Shown here one piece after another: positions 18,299 to 27,913 of a stretch of 64,000 nucleotides of DNA (its first letter is position 1; every line of letters starts with the position of its first letter). The notes beneath the pieces were generated by a model. It ran no database searches. It saw only the letters and a list, made by a program, of their open reading frames with translations, and was not told where the DNA came from. Source of the stretch: Mongoliibacter ruber (GTDB lineage: Bacteria > Bacteroidota > Bacteroidia > Cytophagales > Cyclobacteriaceae); the NCBI RefSeq assembly GCF_003003005.1, contig NZ_PVTR01000006.1:1-64000 (forward strand), in the 5' to 3' direction. The translations under genes and the position numbers were made by a program.

Positions 18299-20023
18299 TT
18301 AAGGCTTCAATGCCTGCAATCGCTTCTCAATTACCTGATTACAGGGATAGATATCTAATGCTTTTTGGTAGTATTGGATAGCATTGGCGGTATCCCCTTG
18401 CATCAAAAAGCCTTCTGCATAGCTATCCCATACATTTTGGCTATATGGATGCATGCGCGTATTTAAAGCAAAAATTTCCATTGCTTGATCCAAATCATTT
18501 TCCCCTAAAAGATTATAGCTAGCGTAATTGATCAAAAATTCCAAACCAGACAAGTGATATTTTGTTGACATGCTATCCCATTTGTTTTCCAAAGCCAACA
18601 ACGCTTGTGACATATCTTGAACGGTTTGAAACCAATCCATCAAAGATGGCAATGCTGCTTTATTTTTAGCCTCTTGAAGCATTTCATCCAATGCGTTGCG
18701 ATCAAACACTTTTCCTCTAAGTACTACACTTTCAATTTCCCGAATAGCATTGATATCATCCAAAGGGTTACTGTTCAAAAGGACCAAACTTGCCGATTTT
18801 CCTTTTTCAATTATTCCAATTCGATCATTATTCATCACTTTGGCTGGATTGAGCGTGGCTGTTTGAAGAGCCTGTAATGGTGTCATGCCTGCCTGAACGT
18901 AGATTTCCAATTCATCATGCATGCTAAAACCCGGGAAGGCCCAAGGATTGGGATAATCTGTACCTGCTATGATTTGGGCTTTACTTTCAATTAGGATAGT
19001 TAAAATCTGAAAGTCATTTTGATACAATTGCTGCATTAACTCTAAGCTTGGCATCATTCGTTGGCTTCCCATGGTCCTTCTTGGTTTCCAGTCCTCAGTT
19101 ATATAATTAGGCAAATACGAAATCCTAGGGTCTGATGTGAAAACACTATCCTGCATAGACCTAACCCCTCTGTTGGTAACCATGGTTGGAGAAAACCAAT
19201 GTTTTGATAAGTCCAATTTTTGAAGCTTTTCTTTCATAGCAGAAGAATCAAAAAATTTCAACCCCTTCTGTAATGCCTCAATACGATTGCCAACCTCAAA
19301 TAAATTATCTACTTCCTTCAATTCACGTAAAGAATAACCCAACTCCTGCAAGCCATACAGGTGTTCAGAGGTAAGCATTCCCGCCGCTAGGGCGTCAATA
19401 ATAGAAACTGAATCAGGAACATGGCCTGAAAATGGAACGCCTAATTCTATGGCTGTTTTTCCAATTGTAAAAAAGCAAGCACTGTCCAGCCTAGAATAAA
19501 CCTTGATAAAATCTGCTCCCTGAGCCACCTGACAGCGGACTAAAGCTTCCGCTTCTTCCAGAGTGGTTACCTCAGCAGAACTTGGCCAAATTTTAGGTGC
19601 TCCATCGGTCAATACTCCAGCAGAATAGATGTCGATAATAGGCTTACCAGAGGCTCGTTCTTCATCCATTTTCTTCCTGATTTCCATATCCCCCCACATT
19701 TCTCTTGCCCCTACTACACCATTGGCTACTAAGAGGTCATTGGTATCTTCATAGTTCCAGTTATTATGCACATGCATATCCCACAGCCCTGGGATCAGGT
19801 ATTTCCCTGTTCCACCCACCACTTCAGTTCCTGCTTGGGGCTTGATGGTTTTGGTATAAATGGCTGTGATTTCATCACCGTCAATGGAGACTGTTCGGTT
19901 AGGAAGCACTTCGCCCGTGACTACGTCTATGACAGTGACATTGGTGATCAAAAGATCATGGGATGGACTGGAGCAAGCAAAAATGATCCATCCTAAGAGA
20001 GTGAAAAGTGAGAGTTTTTTCAT
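18299..20023 (-). CDS. Amidohydrolase family lipoprotein with C-terminal TPR-like tail
   Basis: A metal-dependent amidohydrolase, 574 residues from the start MKKLSLFTLL. The lipobox IFAC places the acylated cysteine at residue 17. The metal-binding HVH is at 84-86, followed by SGHVPDS and GTDYPNP segments of the same TIM barrel, an imidazolonepropionase/prolidase-like arrangement. The last 60 residues include DTANAIQYYQKALDIYP, a TPR-like helix pair. The open frame extends 28 codons further up, but that extension (LRPLRFPLRSPRE) is translation of a repeat element and is rejected. The substrate is unknown, possibly a peptide-derived cyclic or acyl compound. Confidence 0.82.
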   Translation of the reverse strand: MKKLSLFTLLGWIIFACSSPSHDLLITNVTVIDVVTGEVLPNRTVSIDGDEITAIYTKTIKPQAGTEVVGGTGKYLIPGLWDMHVHNNWNYEDTNDLLVANGVVGAREMWGDMEIRKKMDEERASGKPIIDIYSAGVLTDGAPKIWPSSAEVTTLEEAEALVRCQVAQGADFIKVYSRLDSACFFTIGKTAIELGVPFSGHVPDSVSIIDALAAGMLTSEHLYGLQELGYSLRELKEVDNLFEVGNRIEALQKGLKFFDSSAMKEKLQKLDLSKHWFSPTMVTNRGVRSMQDSVFTSDPRISYLPNYITEDWKPRRTMGSQRMMPSLELMQQLYQNDFQILTILIESKAQIIAGTDYPNPWAFPGFSMHDELEIYVQAGMTPLQALQTATLNPAKVMNNDRIGIIEKGKSASLVLLNSNPLDDINAIREIESVVLRGKVFDRNALDEMLQEAKNKAALPSLMDWFQTVQDMSQALLALENKWDSMSTKYHLSGLEFLINYASYNLLGENDLDQAMEIFALNTRMHPYSQNVWDSYAEGFLMQGDTANAIQYYQKALDIYPCNQVIEKRLQALKP

Positions 20024-20041
20024 GTGTTTTTGGTTTTGGGG

Positions 20042-20182
20042 TTCACGCGGCGAGCGCAAAGGGAAACGCAACGGACGCAACGATTTAATTATATCATTCA
20101 GGTGCACTCTCCCAATTTTGAGGACAAGATTCTCTTTTTTTCGTTGCGCTCTCCCGATGCTCGTGACAAGGTGTGCGTGAAA
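20042..20182. repeat. Palindromic element, copy A (long loop)
   Basis: Outer ends TTCACGC and GCGTGAA match the other copies. The left arm reads GCGCAAAGGGAAACGCAACG then GACGCAACG; the centre is longer than in other copies (141 instead of 101 bp). It lies directly upstream of the amidohydrolase start and is followed by the 58 bp tail shared with copies B and C. Confidence 0.7.
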
Positions 20183-20240
20183 CCATTTTCCTAAATTTCC
20201 CTGAAATTCATCACGCTCACAATACCCTAATCATGTGATA
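20183..20240. repeat. 58 bp tail of element A, ending in the 17 bp motif (copy 3)
   Basis: It contains CCTAAATTTCCCTGAAATTC and ends with ATACCCTAATCATGTGA at 20222-20238. The same 58 bp, ungapped, follow element copies B (26673-26730) and C (27813-27870). Confidence 0.7.
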
Positions 20241-20264
20241 GCTAGTATTGAAAGCGAAATTTGT

Positions 20265-21002
20265 TCACCTCAAATGACTTCTAAAAAGCGCTGTCCAAAA
20301 TTCAAAAGATGGCAACAGAAAGGTCAAGGTTATCATCATTAGTAGCGCCAACAGCCCCCATAAGGGATACTTGGGAAATTTCTTTTCTTTCACCCAATCG
20401 TGTATCACAACGGACAATGGAAATAAAACAAATACCAGCACCGTACCTTCCATAAAAAGTGCAGGAGCCATCCATTCAAACAATCTGCCTGTGGCAGGAC
20501 CTGTAAAAGCCATGGAAGCAAAAAGCATCATGGTACGGTGTAAACTCTTGTTTTTCCGATTGAAAAATCCAATACCCACCATACCTGAGAAAGTAATCAA
20601 AGCCAATAAATCATTCGTCCACATGACATTCTGAAGCCATAGCCTTTCTGCATTATTGACATCCAAAAAACCCAAAGCATGCATCCTTGGCGCAAAGCCC
20701 ATCATCACAGGAATTGCAAATATGACAGCAAGAATGGCAATCACGCCCAATACCCAGCCCAGCCTCATGTGTAGTTTGATGTTTTTGGTATTCACCAAGG
20801 CAGACTGTACCAGGAGCAAAATGTACCACAAAGTCATCAACATTCCATGAAGGATTAAATAGATAGGCAATTGCGCCATTTGCAAATGCCTTGGCTGATC
20901 AAAAAATGGGCGCAGATAAAACCTAGGACCAAAGCCTAACAACACCAATAGCAGAAGCAGGATGGTGATAATCAAGTAAAAGCGGGAGTTTAGGTGTTTC
21001 AT
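20265..21002 (-). CDS. Seven-helix membrane protein of unknown function
   Basis: A 245-residue integral membrane protein with about seven hydrophobic segments. Conserved-looking histidines sit at segment ends: LILHGMLMTLWY near 50, KLHMRLGWVLG near 77 and SLHRTMMLFAS near 153. This pattern recalls DUF2306 or cytochrome b561-like proteins, where such histidines ligate haem; that is a weak inference. It starts 11 bp upstream of the M3 peptidase stop codon in the transcriptional sense, so it may be the third gene after the tandem peptidases. Confidence 0.6.
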   Translation of the reverse strand: MKHLNSRFYLIITILLLLLVLLGFGPRFYLRPFFDQPRHLQMAQLPIYLILHGMLMTLWYILLLVQSALVNTKNIKLHMRLGWVLGVIAILAVIFAIPVMMGFAPRMHALGFLDVNNAERLWLQNVMWTNDLLALITFSGMVGIGFFNRKNKSLHRTMMLFASMAFTGPATGRLFEWMAPALFMEGTVLVFVLFPLSVVIHDWVKEKKFPKYPLWGLLALLMMITLTFLLPSFEFWTALFRSHLR

Positions 21003-21013
21003 TTAAACCTATT

Positions 21014-23110
21014 CTATTGATCATCAAAACTCTCCAAAAATGCATTTATACTCATATCCCTTCCCATAAAGTTTTTGAATAACTCCCCTGGATGAACAGT
21101 ACCGCCTTTCGACAATATCTCCTTTTCAAGTCTTGCGGCAGTTGCAGGGTCAAAAATCCCGTTCTTTCTAAACTCATTGAAAATATCCCATGACATCATG
21201 TCTGACCAATCGTAGGTATAGAACCCTGATGCATATCCAGAAGAAAAAATTGAATTGAATGAAGGAATGTAACAAGTCCCCTCCACCCAAGGCAAAAAGG
21301 AATAATCCTGCATAAAAGAACTTTCCAAATCGCACAAATTTTCCTCAATGGGATTCTGAATACTATGCAGGGCTATATCAAGCACAGCATAGGGAATTAT
21401 GAATTCCATCGCAGAAATTGCCCTGCCTTCCTTTTGGTTGCTAATGATTTTATCAATCAAATCCTGAGGAATGGGTTGCCCTGTTTGGTAGTGTTTGCCT
21501 ACCCTAATTAAAAAGTCAGGCTCATAGGTCCATTTTTGTAACAACATAGAAGGCATTTCAACAAAATCAGAATACCTTAGGCTGACACCTGACAAACTTC
21601 TATAAGTTACATCAGACAATATCACATGCAATCCATGGCCAAGCTCGTGTAAAAAAGTTTCCAAATCATATAGCTTTAGCAAAGCCGCGGCATCACCGAC
21701 GGGATTACTGAAGTTGCACAACAAATTCAGCACAGGTATTTCGTTTTCTCCATTTTCCTTGTGCTGCAAACGAATTGTACTCATTCGGGCACCCCCATCT
21801 TTGCCTTCTCTTTCGAAAAGGTCTAAATACATCACCGCTTTAATATTTCCCTTAGCATCGAAAATCTCATAAGAAGTTGCATCAGGGTGGAATTTGGGCA
21901 ACCTATCATTTATCCTTAAATCCAGCCCCCACATATCTTTGACCATGGTAAAACTCTCTTTAACGACATGATCGACAGGTAAAAAAGGTTTTACTTCATC
22001 TGAATTGAACTCATATTTTCCGATTCTGTATTTCTTACTAAAATAACTATAATCCCATTCTTGAATGACATCATCAAAGCCCAATGAAGAAGCAAAAGTC
22101 CTTACACTTTCAATTTCCCTTTCAGCAATAGGTTTTACCTTGTCTGTATATTGATTGAGAAAATCTTCAACTTGTTTGGGAGTTTCCGCCATTGTTTCCT
22201 CAAGTTCATAATGTGAATAAGAATCGTAACCCAGCAATTGAGCCATTTCCAAACGAAGATTCAATATTTCTTTGGCGTTGTTGAGGTTATTAAATTCATT
22301 ATCATTGTTGGCTATCTGCATCGATTCTCGAAACAGCTTTTCTCTAAGCCCCCTATTTTCTGAGTAGGTCATAAATTGTCCTGCCAGATTTCCATGATAG
22401 GAAAAAGCCCAGCCCTCCACTCCTTTTTTGCCCGCATATTCTGCTGCTGCCTCAATGGCCTCATCCGGCAGTCCTGTCAGGTCTTCCTCGTTTAGGAGGT
22501 GAAAAAAGGCGCGGTCCCTGTCCTGGGTTACATTTTGTCCAAAAATGACGCTTAACTCCGAAAGTCGGGTTCTAATTTCTTTAAGTCGTCCCTTTTGTGT
22601 ATCAGGAAGGTCGTTACCACTACGTGCAAAAGAACTGTAGTTATTTTCCAACAGGGTCTTTTCTTCTTGAGATAAGTTTAAGTCATCTCTCTGCAAATAC
22701 ACAGCTTTCACCCGTTCAAAAAGTTTCGTATTCAAGAGTACTTCATTAAAATAGGCTGCATTAAGCTGATTTACCTCTGACACTATGGAGTTCAGTTCAG
22801 GATTACTGTAGGTATGTCCCATCAAACTGACATACCTCGCAATTAAAAATCTTTTTTGGCCTAATCTTTCAAATGCATGGATTGTATTTTCAAAAGTGGC
22901 AGGTTGTGGGTTGTCAATTAATTTTTGTATTTCTTCCCTTGCTTCTTCAAGGACAGCATTAAATGCAGGAAGAATATGCTCCAAATCTACCTCTTCAAAA
23001 GGGATGATGCCGTGGGGTGTTTCGTAGGGTTCCAACAGTGGATTTTGCCCGAATGATTGGCCTCCAACAAGAATAAACCATAATACCGAAAGTGTCACAA
23101 TATTTTTCAT
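21014..23110 (-). CDS. Secreted M3 family oligopeptidase, tandem copy 1
   Basis: A zinc oligopeptidase of the thimet/Dcp family, 698 residues from the start MKNIVTLSVL, which gives a Sec signal ending at about residue 22. An ATG six codons upstream overlaps the stop of the neighbouring paralog and is also possible. The mature part opens NPLLEPYETPHGIIPFEEV. The helical lid covers about 30-440 and the active site HELGHGLH lies at about 475, with the downstream glutamate ligand region FVEMPS. It probably trims short peptides in the periplasm. Its last 100 bp are nearly identical to those of the upstream paralog. Confidence 0.88.
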   Translation of the reverse strand: MKNIVTLSVLWFILVGGQSFGQNPLLEPYETPHGIIPFEEVDLEHILPAFNAVLEEAREEIQKLIDNPQPATFENTIHAFERLGQKRFLIARYVSLMGHTYSNPELNSIVSEVNQLNAAYFNEVLLNTKLFERVKAVYLQRDDLNLSQEEKTLLENNYSSFARSGNDLPDTQKGRLKEIRTRLSELSVIFGQNVTQDRDRAFFHLLNEEDLTGLPDEAIEAAAEYAGKKGVEGWAFSYHGNLAGQFMTYSENRGLREKLFRESMQIANNDNEFNNLNNAKEILNLRLEMAQLLGYDSYSHYELEETMAETPKQVEDFLNQYTDKVKPIAEREIESVRTFASSLGFDDVIQEWDYSYFSKKYRIGKYEFNSDEVKPFLPVDHVVKESFTMVKDMWGLDLRINDRLPKFHPDATSYEIFDAKGNIKAVMYLDLFEREGKDGGARMSTIRLQHKENGENEIPVLNLLCNFSNPVGDAAALLKLYDLETFLHELGHGLHVILSDVTYRSLSGVSLRYSDFVEMPSMLLQKWTYEPDFLIRVGKHYQTGQPIPQDLIDKIISNQKEGRAISAMEFIIPYAVLDIALHSIQNPIEENLCDLESSFMQDYSFLPWVEGTCYIPSFNSIFSSGYASGFYTYDWSDMMSWDIFNEFRKNGIFDPATAARLEKEILSKGGTVHPGELFKNFMGRDMSINAFLESFDDQ

Positions 23111-23120
23111 ATAAACTAAT

Positions 23121-25217
23121 TTATTCATTGTCGAAACTCTCCAAAAATGCATTTATACTCATATCCCTACCCATAAAGTTTTTGAATAACTCCCCTGGAT
23201 GAACAGTACCGCCTTTCGACAATATCTCCTTTTCCAGTCTTTTGGCTGTGGCTGGATCGAAAATGCCATTTTTTCTAAACTCATTGAAAATATCCCAAGA
23301 CATCATGTCTGACCAAGTATAGGTGTAATAACCGGAAGCATACCCATTGGAAAATATGTGACGAAATGATGGAATATAGCATGCGTCTTCTACCGAAGGA
23401 AACAAGGAATAGTTTTGGGTAAAGTCCCTTTCCCAACCGCAAAGATCACCTTCAAAAGGCATACGCATATCGTGAAGGGCAATATCGAGGGCAGCATCAG
23501 CAATGGTTAACCGCATTTCTGAAAGTGCCCTGCCTTCCTTTTCATTGCGTATGATTTTATCAATCATTTCTTGTGGCAGCGCTTCACCTGTTTGGTAATG
23601 CCTGCCCACCCTGATAAGAAAATCCGGTTCATAAGCCCACTTTTCCAGCAACATGGATGGAACCTCTACAAAATCACTATACTTTAAGTTTGTACCAGAT
23701 AGATTTCTATAGGTTACATCTGACAATATATAATGCAAGGCATGTCCCAATTCATGCAGAAAAGTACTGAGTTCGCTTAAACTTAAAAATGCCTCATTAT
23801 CTATGGAAGGATTTCTGAAGTTACACACCAGGCCAATCAAAGGTATTTCATTATGCCCGCTTTCTTTATTCTGTGCCCGAATCGCGCCGGCAAATGCTCC
23901 ACCTACTTTTCCTGCTCTCTCATAAAGGTCAAGATATAATACCGCTTTTACATCACCATTTGCGTCAAAAACCTCGTAAGGAAGCATTTGGGGGTGCATT
24001 TTTGGCAAGCTTTGGTTTTCCCTGAACTCGAGTCCCCACATTTCAGATACCATAGAAAAAGTTTCCTCGATGGCATGTCCAACAGGCAACCAAGGCTTAA
24101 CCTCGTCGGTGTTAAATTCAAAAATCCCCTCCCTGTATTTCCTGTTGAAATAAGCAAAATCCCAATGTCGAATCACATCATTAAAGCCTTGAGAAATGGC
24201 AAATGCATGCAGATTTTCTATTTCCTTTTCTGCTATTGGTTTTACCTTGTCCTTGAATGTGTCAAGAAAAGTCATTACTTGCTCGGGTGTTTCTGCCATA
24301 CTTTCTTCAAGCACATATTCGGCAAAAGAATTGTAACCTAGCAGTTGCGCCATTTCAAGACGAAGGTTCAATAGCTCTTTGGCAATTTCAAGATTATTGA
24401 ATTCATTGGGATTATTTCCGATTTGCCACGATAACTTCAAAAGCTTTTCTCTTGATGCTCTATTATCTGCGTACCTCATGAAGTCTCCTGTTGAAGGGCC
24501 TGAAATTGGGAAAGCCCATCCATCTGTATTTTTACTCTTGGCATATTCTGCAGCTGAAGTGATTACCCTTTCGGGCAGTCCGGCCAGGTCTTCTTCCTGT
24601 GTAAGGTGGAAAAATGTACGGTCCCTATCCTGTATAGCATTCTGACCAAAAATGGTGCTCAGTTCAGTCAAACGACTTCTTATCTCTTTCAGACGCTCTT
24701 TTTCTTTTTCTGAAAGATCATTGCCATTTCGGGCAAACCAGCGGTAATAGTTCTCCAGCAGGGTCAGTTCCTCCGGAGTCAATGACAAGCTTTCCTTTTG
24801 TAGATAAACCTCCTTTACCCTCTCGAAAAGTTTTTCATTGAAAAGCAATTCATTAGAAAAGGCGCTGCTTAGGTGGCTGACCATGCCTACCGTCTGATAT
24901 ATTTCGGGATTGCCATTGACAGCAGCCATTGCATTTGCATAGCCTGATATCATGCCTGTATTTCTCCCAATCTTTGCATATGCGGCGATGGTATTGTTGA
25001 ATGTGGCGGTCTCTGAGTTATCAATAATGGCCTGTACCTGCTTCCTGTCTTCTTCCAAGGCAACATTAAAGGCAGGTAAAATATGCTCAGTCTCAACCTT
25101 TTCCAAAGGAATGATCCCGTGAGGGGTGTTGAAGGTTTCAAGTAAGGGGTTTTGAGCGAGTGAAGGTTTTATGATTAGCAATAGCCCAAAAATAAGAAAT
25201 GTAAATTTTGTGTTCAT
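23121..25217 (-). CDS. Secreted M3 family oligopeptidase, tandem copy 2
   Basis: A 698-residue paralog of the next gene, with a signal peptide (MNTKFTFLIFGLLLIIKPSLAQ), the same NPLLETFNTPHGIIPLEKV start of the mature protein and the zinc site HELGHALH at about 475 with FVEVPS following. The pair comes from tandem duplication. The final residues of both run GRDMSINAFLESFD. Having two similar enzymes suggests split specificity or dosage. Transcription runs from this gene into the other with almost no gap, so they form an operon. Confidence 0.88.
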   Translation of the reverse strand: MNTKFTFLIFGLLLIIKPSLAQNPLLETFNTPHGIIPLEKVETEHILPAFNVALEEDRKQVQAIIDNSETATFNNTIAAYAKIGRNTGMISGYANAMAAVNGNPEIYQTVGMVSHLSSAFSNELLFNEKLFERVKEVYLQKESLSLTPEELTLLENYYRWFARNGNDLSEKEKERLKEIRSRLTELSTIFGQNAIQDRDRTFFHLTQEEDLAGLPERVITSAAEYAKSKNTDGWAFPISGPSTGDFMRYADNRASREKLLKLSWQIGNNPNEFNNLEIAKELLNLRLEMAQLLGYNSFAEYVLEESMAETPEQVMTFLDTFKDKVKPIAEKEIENLHAFAISQGFNDVIRHWDFAYFNRKYREGIFEFNTDEVKPWLPVGHAIEETFSMVSEMWGLEFRENQSLPKMHPQMLPYEVFDANGDVKAVLYLDLYERAGKVGGAFAGAIRAQNKESGHNEIPLIGLVCNFRNPSIDNEAFLSLSELSTFLHELGHALHYILSDVTYRNLSGTNLKYSDFVEVPSMLLEKWAYEPDFLIRVGRHYQTGEALPQEMIDKIIRNEKEGRALSEMRLTIADAALDIALHDMRMPFEGDLCGWERDFTQNYSLFPSVEDACYIPSFRHIFSNGYASGYYTYTWSDMMSWDIFNEFRKNGIFDPATAKRLEKEILSKGGTVHPGELFKNFMGRDMSINAFLESFDNE

Positions 25218-25265
25218 TTTATTAATATTTTATGGTTTTTATCAATTCATTAAAAACTTTGATTC

Positions 25266-26555
25266 TCAATTAGCTTTAGGTACCTGTTTGGTATAGCAAT
25301 GTATTCCTCCACCTCCCCAGTTATAAACTGTAGCATCTATCCAGACCAATTGTTTATCAGGGTATAAACTTGAAAAAATCTCTTTGACGCGTCCTTCTTT
25401 TTCTGTAGAGCTACCAACTGCCAAATAAGTTGGCAAGAGCACCTTATCATTGGAAATCAAAAAATTGAGGTAAGAGGAAGCAGAAAGGTATTGCAGGGTA
25501 TCTCCTAATGCCACCTTTTGGTGGGGGAGAAAATACTTGTTCCCAATAGTCGAATCACTTATTGCCCAGCCCTCTACAACAATATTAGGCCTGTACCGCA
25601 GATCCGGTAAAGGAACTTTGATGATCTTGAATGGTTTTCCATCCTGATCTTTTGCTTTGACCAAAATATCATACGTTTCCTGTAGCCTTCGGTAGTTTTC
25701 AGCATGAACAGGATGTACATCTTTTTCTTCTTCATCCACCCAAGCCAGCAAAATGGTATTCGCATTGGCAAATCGGATATATTCATCGGTATGACCGGCG
25801 GTACCAATGGCAACATATCCAGGAACAATGAATTCCGTTGGATCACTATCTTCGACCAAACCTTTTCCTACCCAAATAAAATGATGGACCCCTAAAGTAC
25901 GCTTGAGTTCCTCTTCAATGCTGAGTTTGGACAATTCCGGATTAACCTTAAACATCCAATCCTCATTCAACAAAATACTTCCTTTCCCATTCACCTCTAT
26001 TGCACCACCATCTAAATTCAAAGGAGAGACAAGCACCTCTAGTCCCTCTCTTGCAGCTATCAAACTGTCCGTTTTTTGATTTCTGTTGAAAAATGAAGCA
26101 TCGGCCTTAGCTGTGTCCGGATCCACACCTTTCTCGATTAAAAACCGTTCGAAAAAATCCTGAAATGACCACCTATAGTCCACTGCTTTTGTGTCCCCCA
26201 GCCCATTGACCAGATACACCGGGCCAACGTCTCTTAGTGCCACAGCTTGCCATACGGGTAAAGATATAAAAGTATATGCTGCAGTATCTAAGCCATTTTC
26301 CAATAGGTATTCTTTGAAAACCACAGGATTTTCACTGGTATCTGATACAAAAATGACTGATGTAGAACCTTCAAGTGCGCGTGCTAGATCTACAGCCAAT
26401 GGAAAAAACTCCGGTTGCCTTTCCGTCCAACCCATTAACATAGCCTCCTGCGGTTCCCATTCAGCAGGATAGTAAAAAATTGCAGGATCCCTTTGTTCTT
26501 GCTTGCAGGAGGCAATGATTACTATCAAAAAGACAAAGATTATTGAGTTTTTCAT
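25266..26555 (-). CDS. Agmatine deiminase family lipoprotein
   Basis: A guanidino-group hydrolase of the peptidyl-arginine deiminase/agmatine deiminase (PAD_porph) family, 429 residues. The lipobox IASC puts the lipid cysteine at about residue 17. Recognisable parts are FYYPAEWEPQEAMLMGW near the mature N-terminus, LNLDGGAIEVNG near 180, GTAGHTDEYIRFAN near 253 and the nucleophile C420 in GGGGIHCYTKQVP. Export as a lipoprotein suggests action on external agmatine or on peptide arginine. A C-terminal remnant of a second such gene is at 30990-31208. Confidence 0.85.
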   Translation of the reverse strand: MKNSIIFVFLIVIIASCKQEQRDPAIFYYPAEWEPQEAMLMGWTERQPEFFPLAVDLARALEGSTSVIFVSDTSENPVVFKEYLLENGLDTAAYTFISLPVWQAVALRDVGPVYLVNGLGDTKAVDYRWSFQDFFERFLIEKGVDPDTAKADASFFNRNQKTDSLIAAREGLEVLVSPLNLDGGAIEVNGKGSILLNEDWMFKVNPELSKLSIEEELKRTLGVHHFIWVGKGLVEDSDPTEFIVPGYVAIGTAGHTDEYIRFANANTILLAWVDEEEKDVHPVHAENYRRLQETYDILVKAKDQDGKPFKIIKVPLPDLRYRPNIVVEGWAISDSTIGNKYFLPHQKVALGDTLQYLSASSYLNFLISNDKVLLPTYLAVGSSTEKEGRVKEIFSSLYPDKQLVWIDATVYNWGGGGIHCYTKQVPKAN

Positions 26556-26571
26556 GGTTTGATGATTTTTG

Positions 26572-26672
26572 TTTCACACAGCGTGAGCAAAGAAAAGCGC
26601 AGAGAACGCGGCGATTATAAAACAATCCCGTTGCGCCCGTTGCGTTTTTATCTTTGCGTCCGTTGCGTGAAA
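26572..26672. repeat. Palindromic element, copy B (101 bp)
   Basis: The ends are TTTCAC and GTGAAA. The right arm CGTTGCGCCCGTTGCG, then ATCTTTGCGTCCGTTGCG, is complementary to the arm consensus GCAACGGACGCAAAGATAAA seen in the other copies; the left arm here has drifted (GCAAAGAAAAGCGCAGAG). It lies 17 bp upstream of the agmatine deiminase start. Confidence 0.8.
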
Positions 26673-26730
26673 CCATACCCCTAAATTTCCCTCAATTTCA
26701 AGTTGCCTACAATACCCTAATGATGTGACT
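26673..26730. repeat. 58 bp tail of element B, ending in the 17 bp motif (copy 4)
   Basis: It has CCTAAATTTCCCTCAATTTC, then ATACCCTAATGATGTGA at 26712-26728. Spacing from the element end is the same as in copies A and C. Confidence 0.7.
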
Positions 26731-26783
26731 CGATTTTTAAAAATATACTAACATTAGCTCCTAATTAATAGAATCAACTATTA

Positions 26784-27671
26784 TCACCACTCTTCCATCA
26801 AAACTTTGAAATAGGGATGAACTTCTGAGGTAAGTTTATTTTTCAGTTCATCTTCAAACAGTTTCTCTTGGTATTCCCCAAGAAAATCCCAAAGTTTCTT
26901 CATAACCTCTACCCCAGCTTCATCATATAGCTGACTAGCCGCCTGAATGAATCGGAATTGGTACCAACCGTAATTTTGGGGAGCTTCCATTACAATTTTC
27001 ATTCTATTCTCTTCAAAAGTCTCCAAACTCCTATATTGATGGGGAGCTTTATCATTCGCAACCTGGTAATCGGCCAATACTTTTAACCCACTTACCCACT
27101 CGGGTCTTTCTGTTTGTGTATAGGCGAAAGCAGCCAGGTTACAAAATATTTCTTCCAGCCATATCCGCTGCGATTCTCTTTGACCATTAAAAAGCCATAG
27201 ATGAAACAATTCATGGATAGTGCCCAGATCGAAAAAAAACCTGGCACTCATTCCTCCATTTTCCGTTCCATATGTTTCTTCAAATAACTCCTTGTCAGGA
27301 GATTGTAGCGTATTGGGATTTGGCAAATGGGCAGCCCAAAAAAAATTATCATCAGAAGACACGATGATAGCATTGTCTGTACGACGCCAATGGGGCATTC
27401 CATAAATCAACTGCTTACTGGTATATATCCCCCAATCGTCCTTGTTTAGGACAAGCAAATTTACTTTCAACTCCTTTTCTCCCAGAGTTTTAGAATAGAA
27501 CCTATTTGCATCATTGGTCAATACACCTAAAAACAAAGGATTATCTTCTGTTTCATGCGAATAGAAGAGATTGATATTACCAGCTTCATAATATCTCAGG
27601 TCGGAAAAATCCTGAGAAAAACTTTGAAGGCTTATCAATACCAGAAAGGGGGGAAAAAGAAGCGTCTTCAT
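26784..27671 (-). CDS. Secreted HExxH putative metalloprotease, paralog 1
   Basis: A 295-residue protein with a Sec signal ending SLQSFSQ at residue 20. A gluzincin-like zinc site is visible: H153-E154-xx-H157 in HELFHLW, with a glutamate at 174 in WLEEIFCNL as likely third ligand. Before it lie KVNLLVLNKDDW and LIYGMPHW, a beta-rich edge seen in peptidase-like folds. The protein shares these blocks with the one at 34327-35217. I do not recognise a named family; M1- or DUF-type gluzincins are the closest idea. Its promoter region contains palindromic element C. Confidence 0.65.
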   Translation of the reverse strand: MKTLLFPPFLVLISLQSFSQDFSDLRYYEAGNINLFYSHETEDNPLFLGVLTNDANRFYSKTLGEKELKVNLLVLNKDDWGIYTSKQLIYGMPHWRRTDNAIIVSSDDNFFWAAHLPNPNTLQSPDKELFEETYGTENGGMSARFFFDLGTIHELFHLWLFNGQRESQRIWLEEIFCNLAAFAYTQTERPEWVSGLKVLADYQVANDKAPHQYRSLETFEENRMKIVMEAPQNYGWYQFRFIQAASQLYDEAGVEVMKKLWDFLGEYQEKLFEDELKNKLTSEVHPYFKVLMEEW

Positions 27672-27742
27672 GGATATAATTTGTTTTTTAGATTTATTTA
27701 AGAAATTAATTGATTTGTGACCATGATTTCCAAGTAGTTGGA

Positions 27743-27812
27743 TTCACACAGCGAACACTATGAATTTAATAAAATCCCGTTACGTAATATCCTTCGTGAT
27801 CGTCGCGTGAAA
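27743..27812. repeat. Palindromic element, copy C (shortened)
   Basis: TTCACACAGCG and CGTCGCGTGAA mark the ends; the interior is reduced to 70 bp and has drifted. It lies 72 bp upstream of the HExxH protein start. Confidence 0.6.
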
Positions 27813-27870
27813 TATCACCCATAAATTTCCCTGAAATTCCAATAGCTAACAATACCCCAATGATGTGATG
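27813..27870. repeat. 58 bp tail of element C, ending in the 17 bp motif (copy 5)
   Basis: TAAATTTCCCTGAAATTC is followed by ATACCCCAATGATGTGA at 27852-27868. It separates the HExxH gene from the 3' end of hipA. Confidence 0.7.
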
Positions 27871-27913
27871 TGTGAAGTTTTGAGAAGTAGAAAAATTAAT
27901 CAAAAAGCAGCCC

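Noticed and set aside
26461-26676. 71-codon minus-strand frame with a cysteine-rich CAFLCSRCVKQK stretch
   Set aside because: It is a translation of palindromic element B plus the start of the agmatine deiminase gene in another frame.
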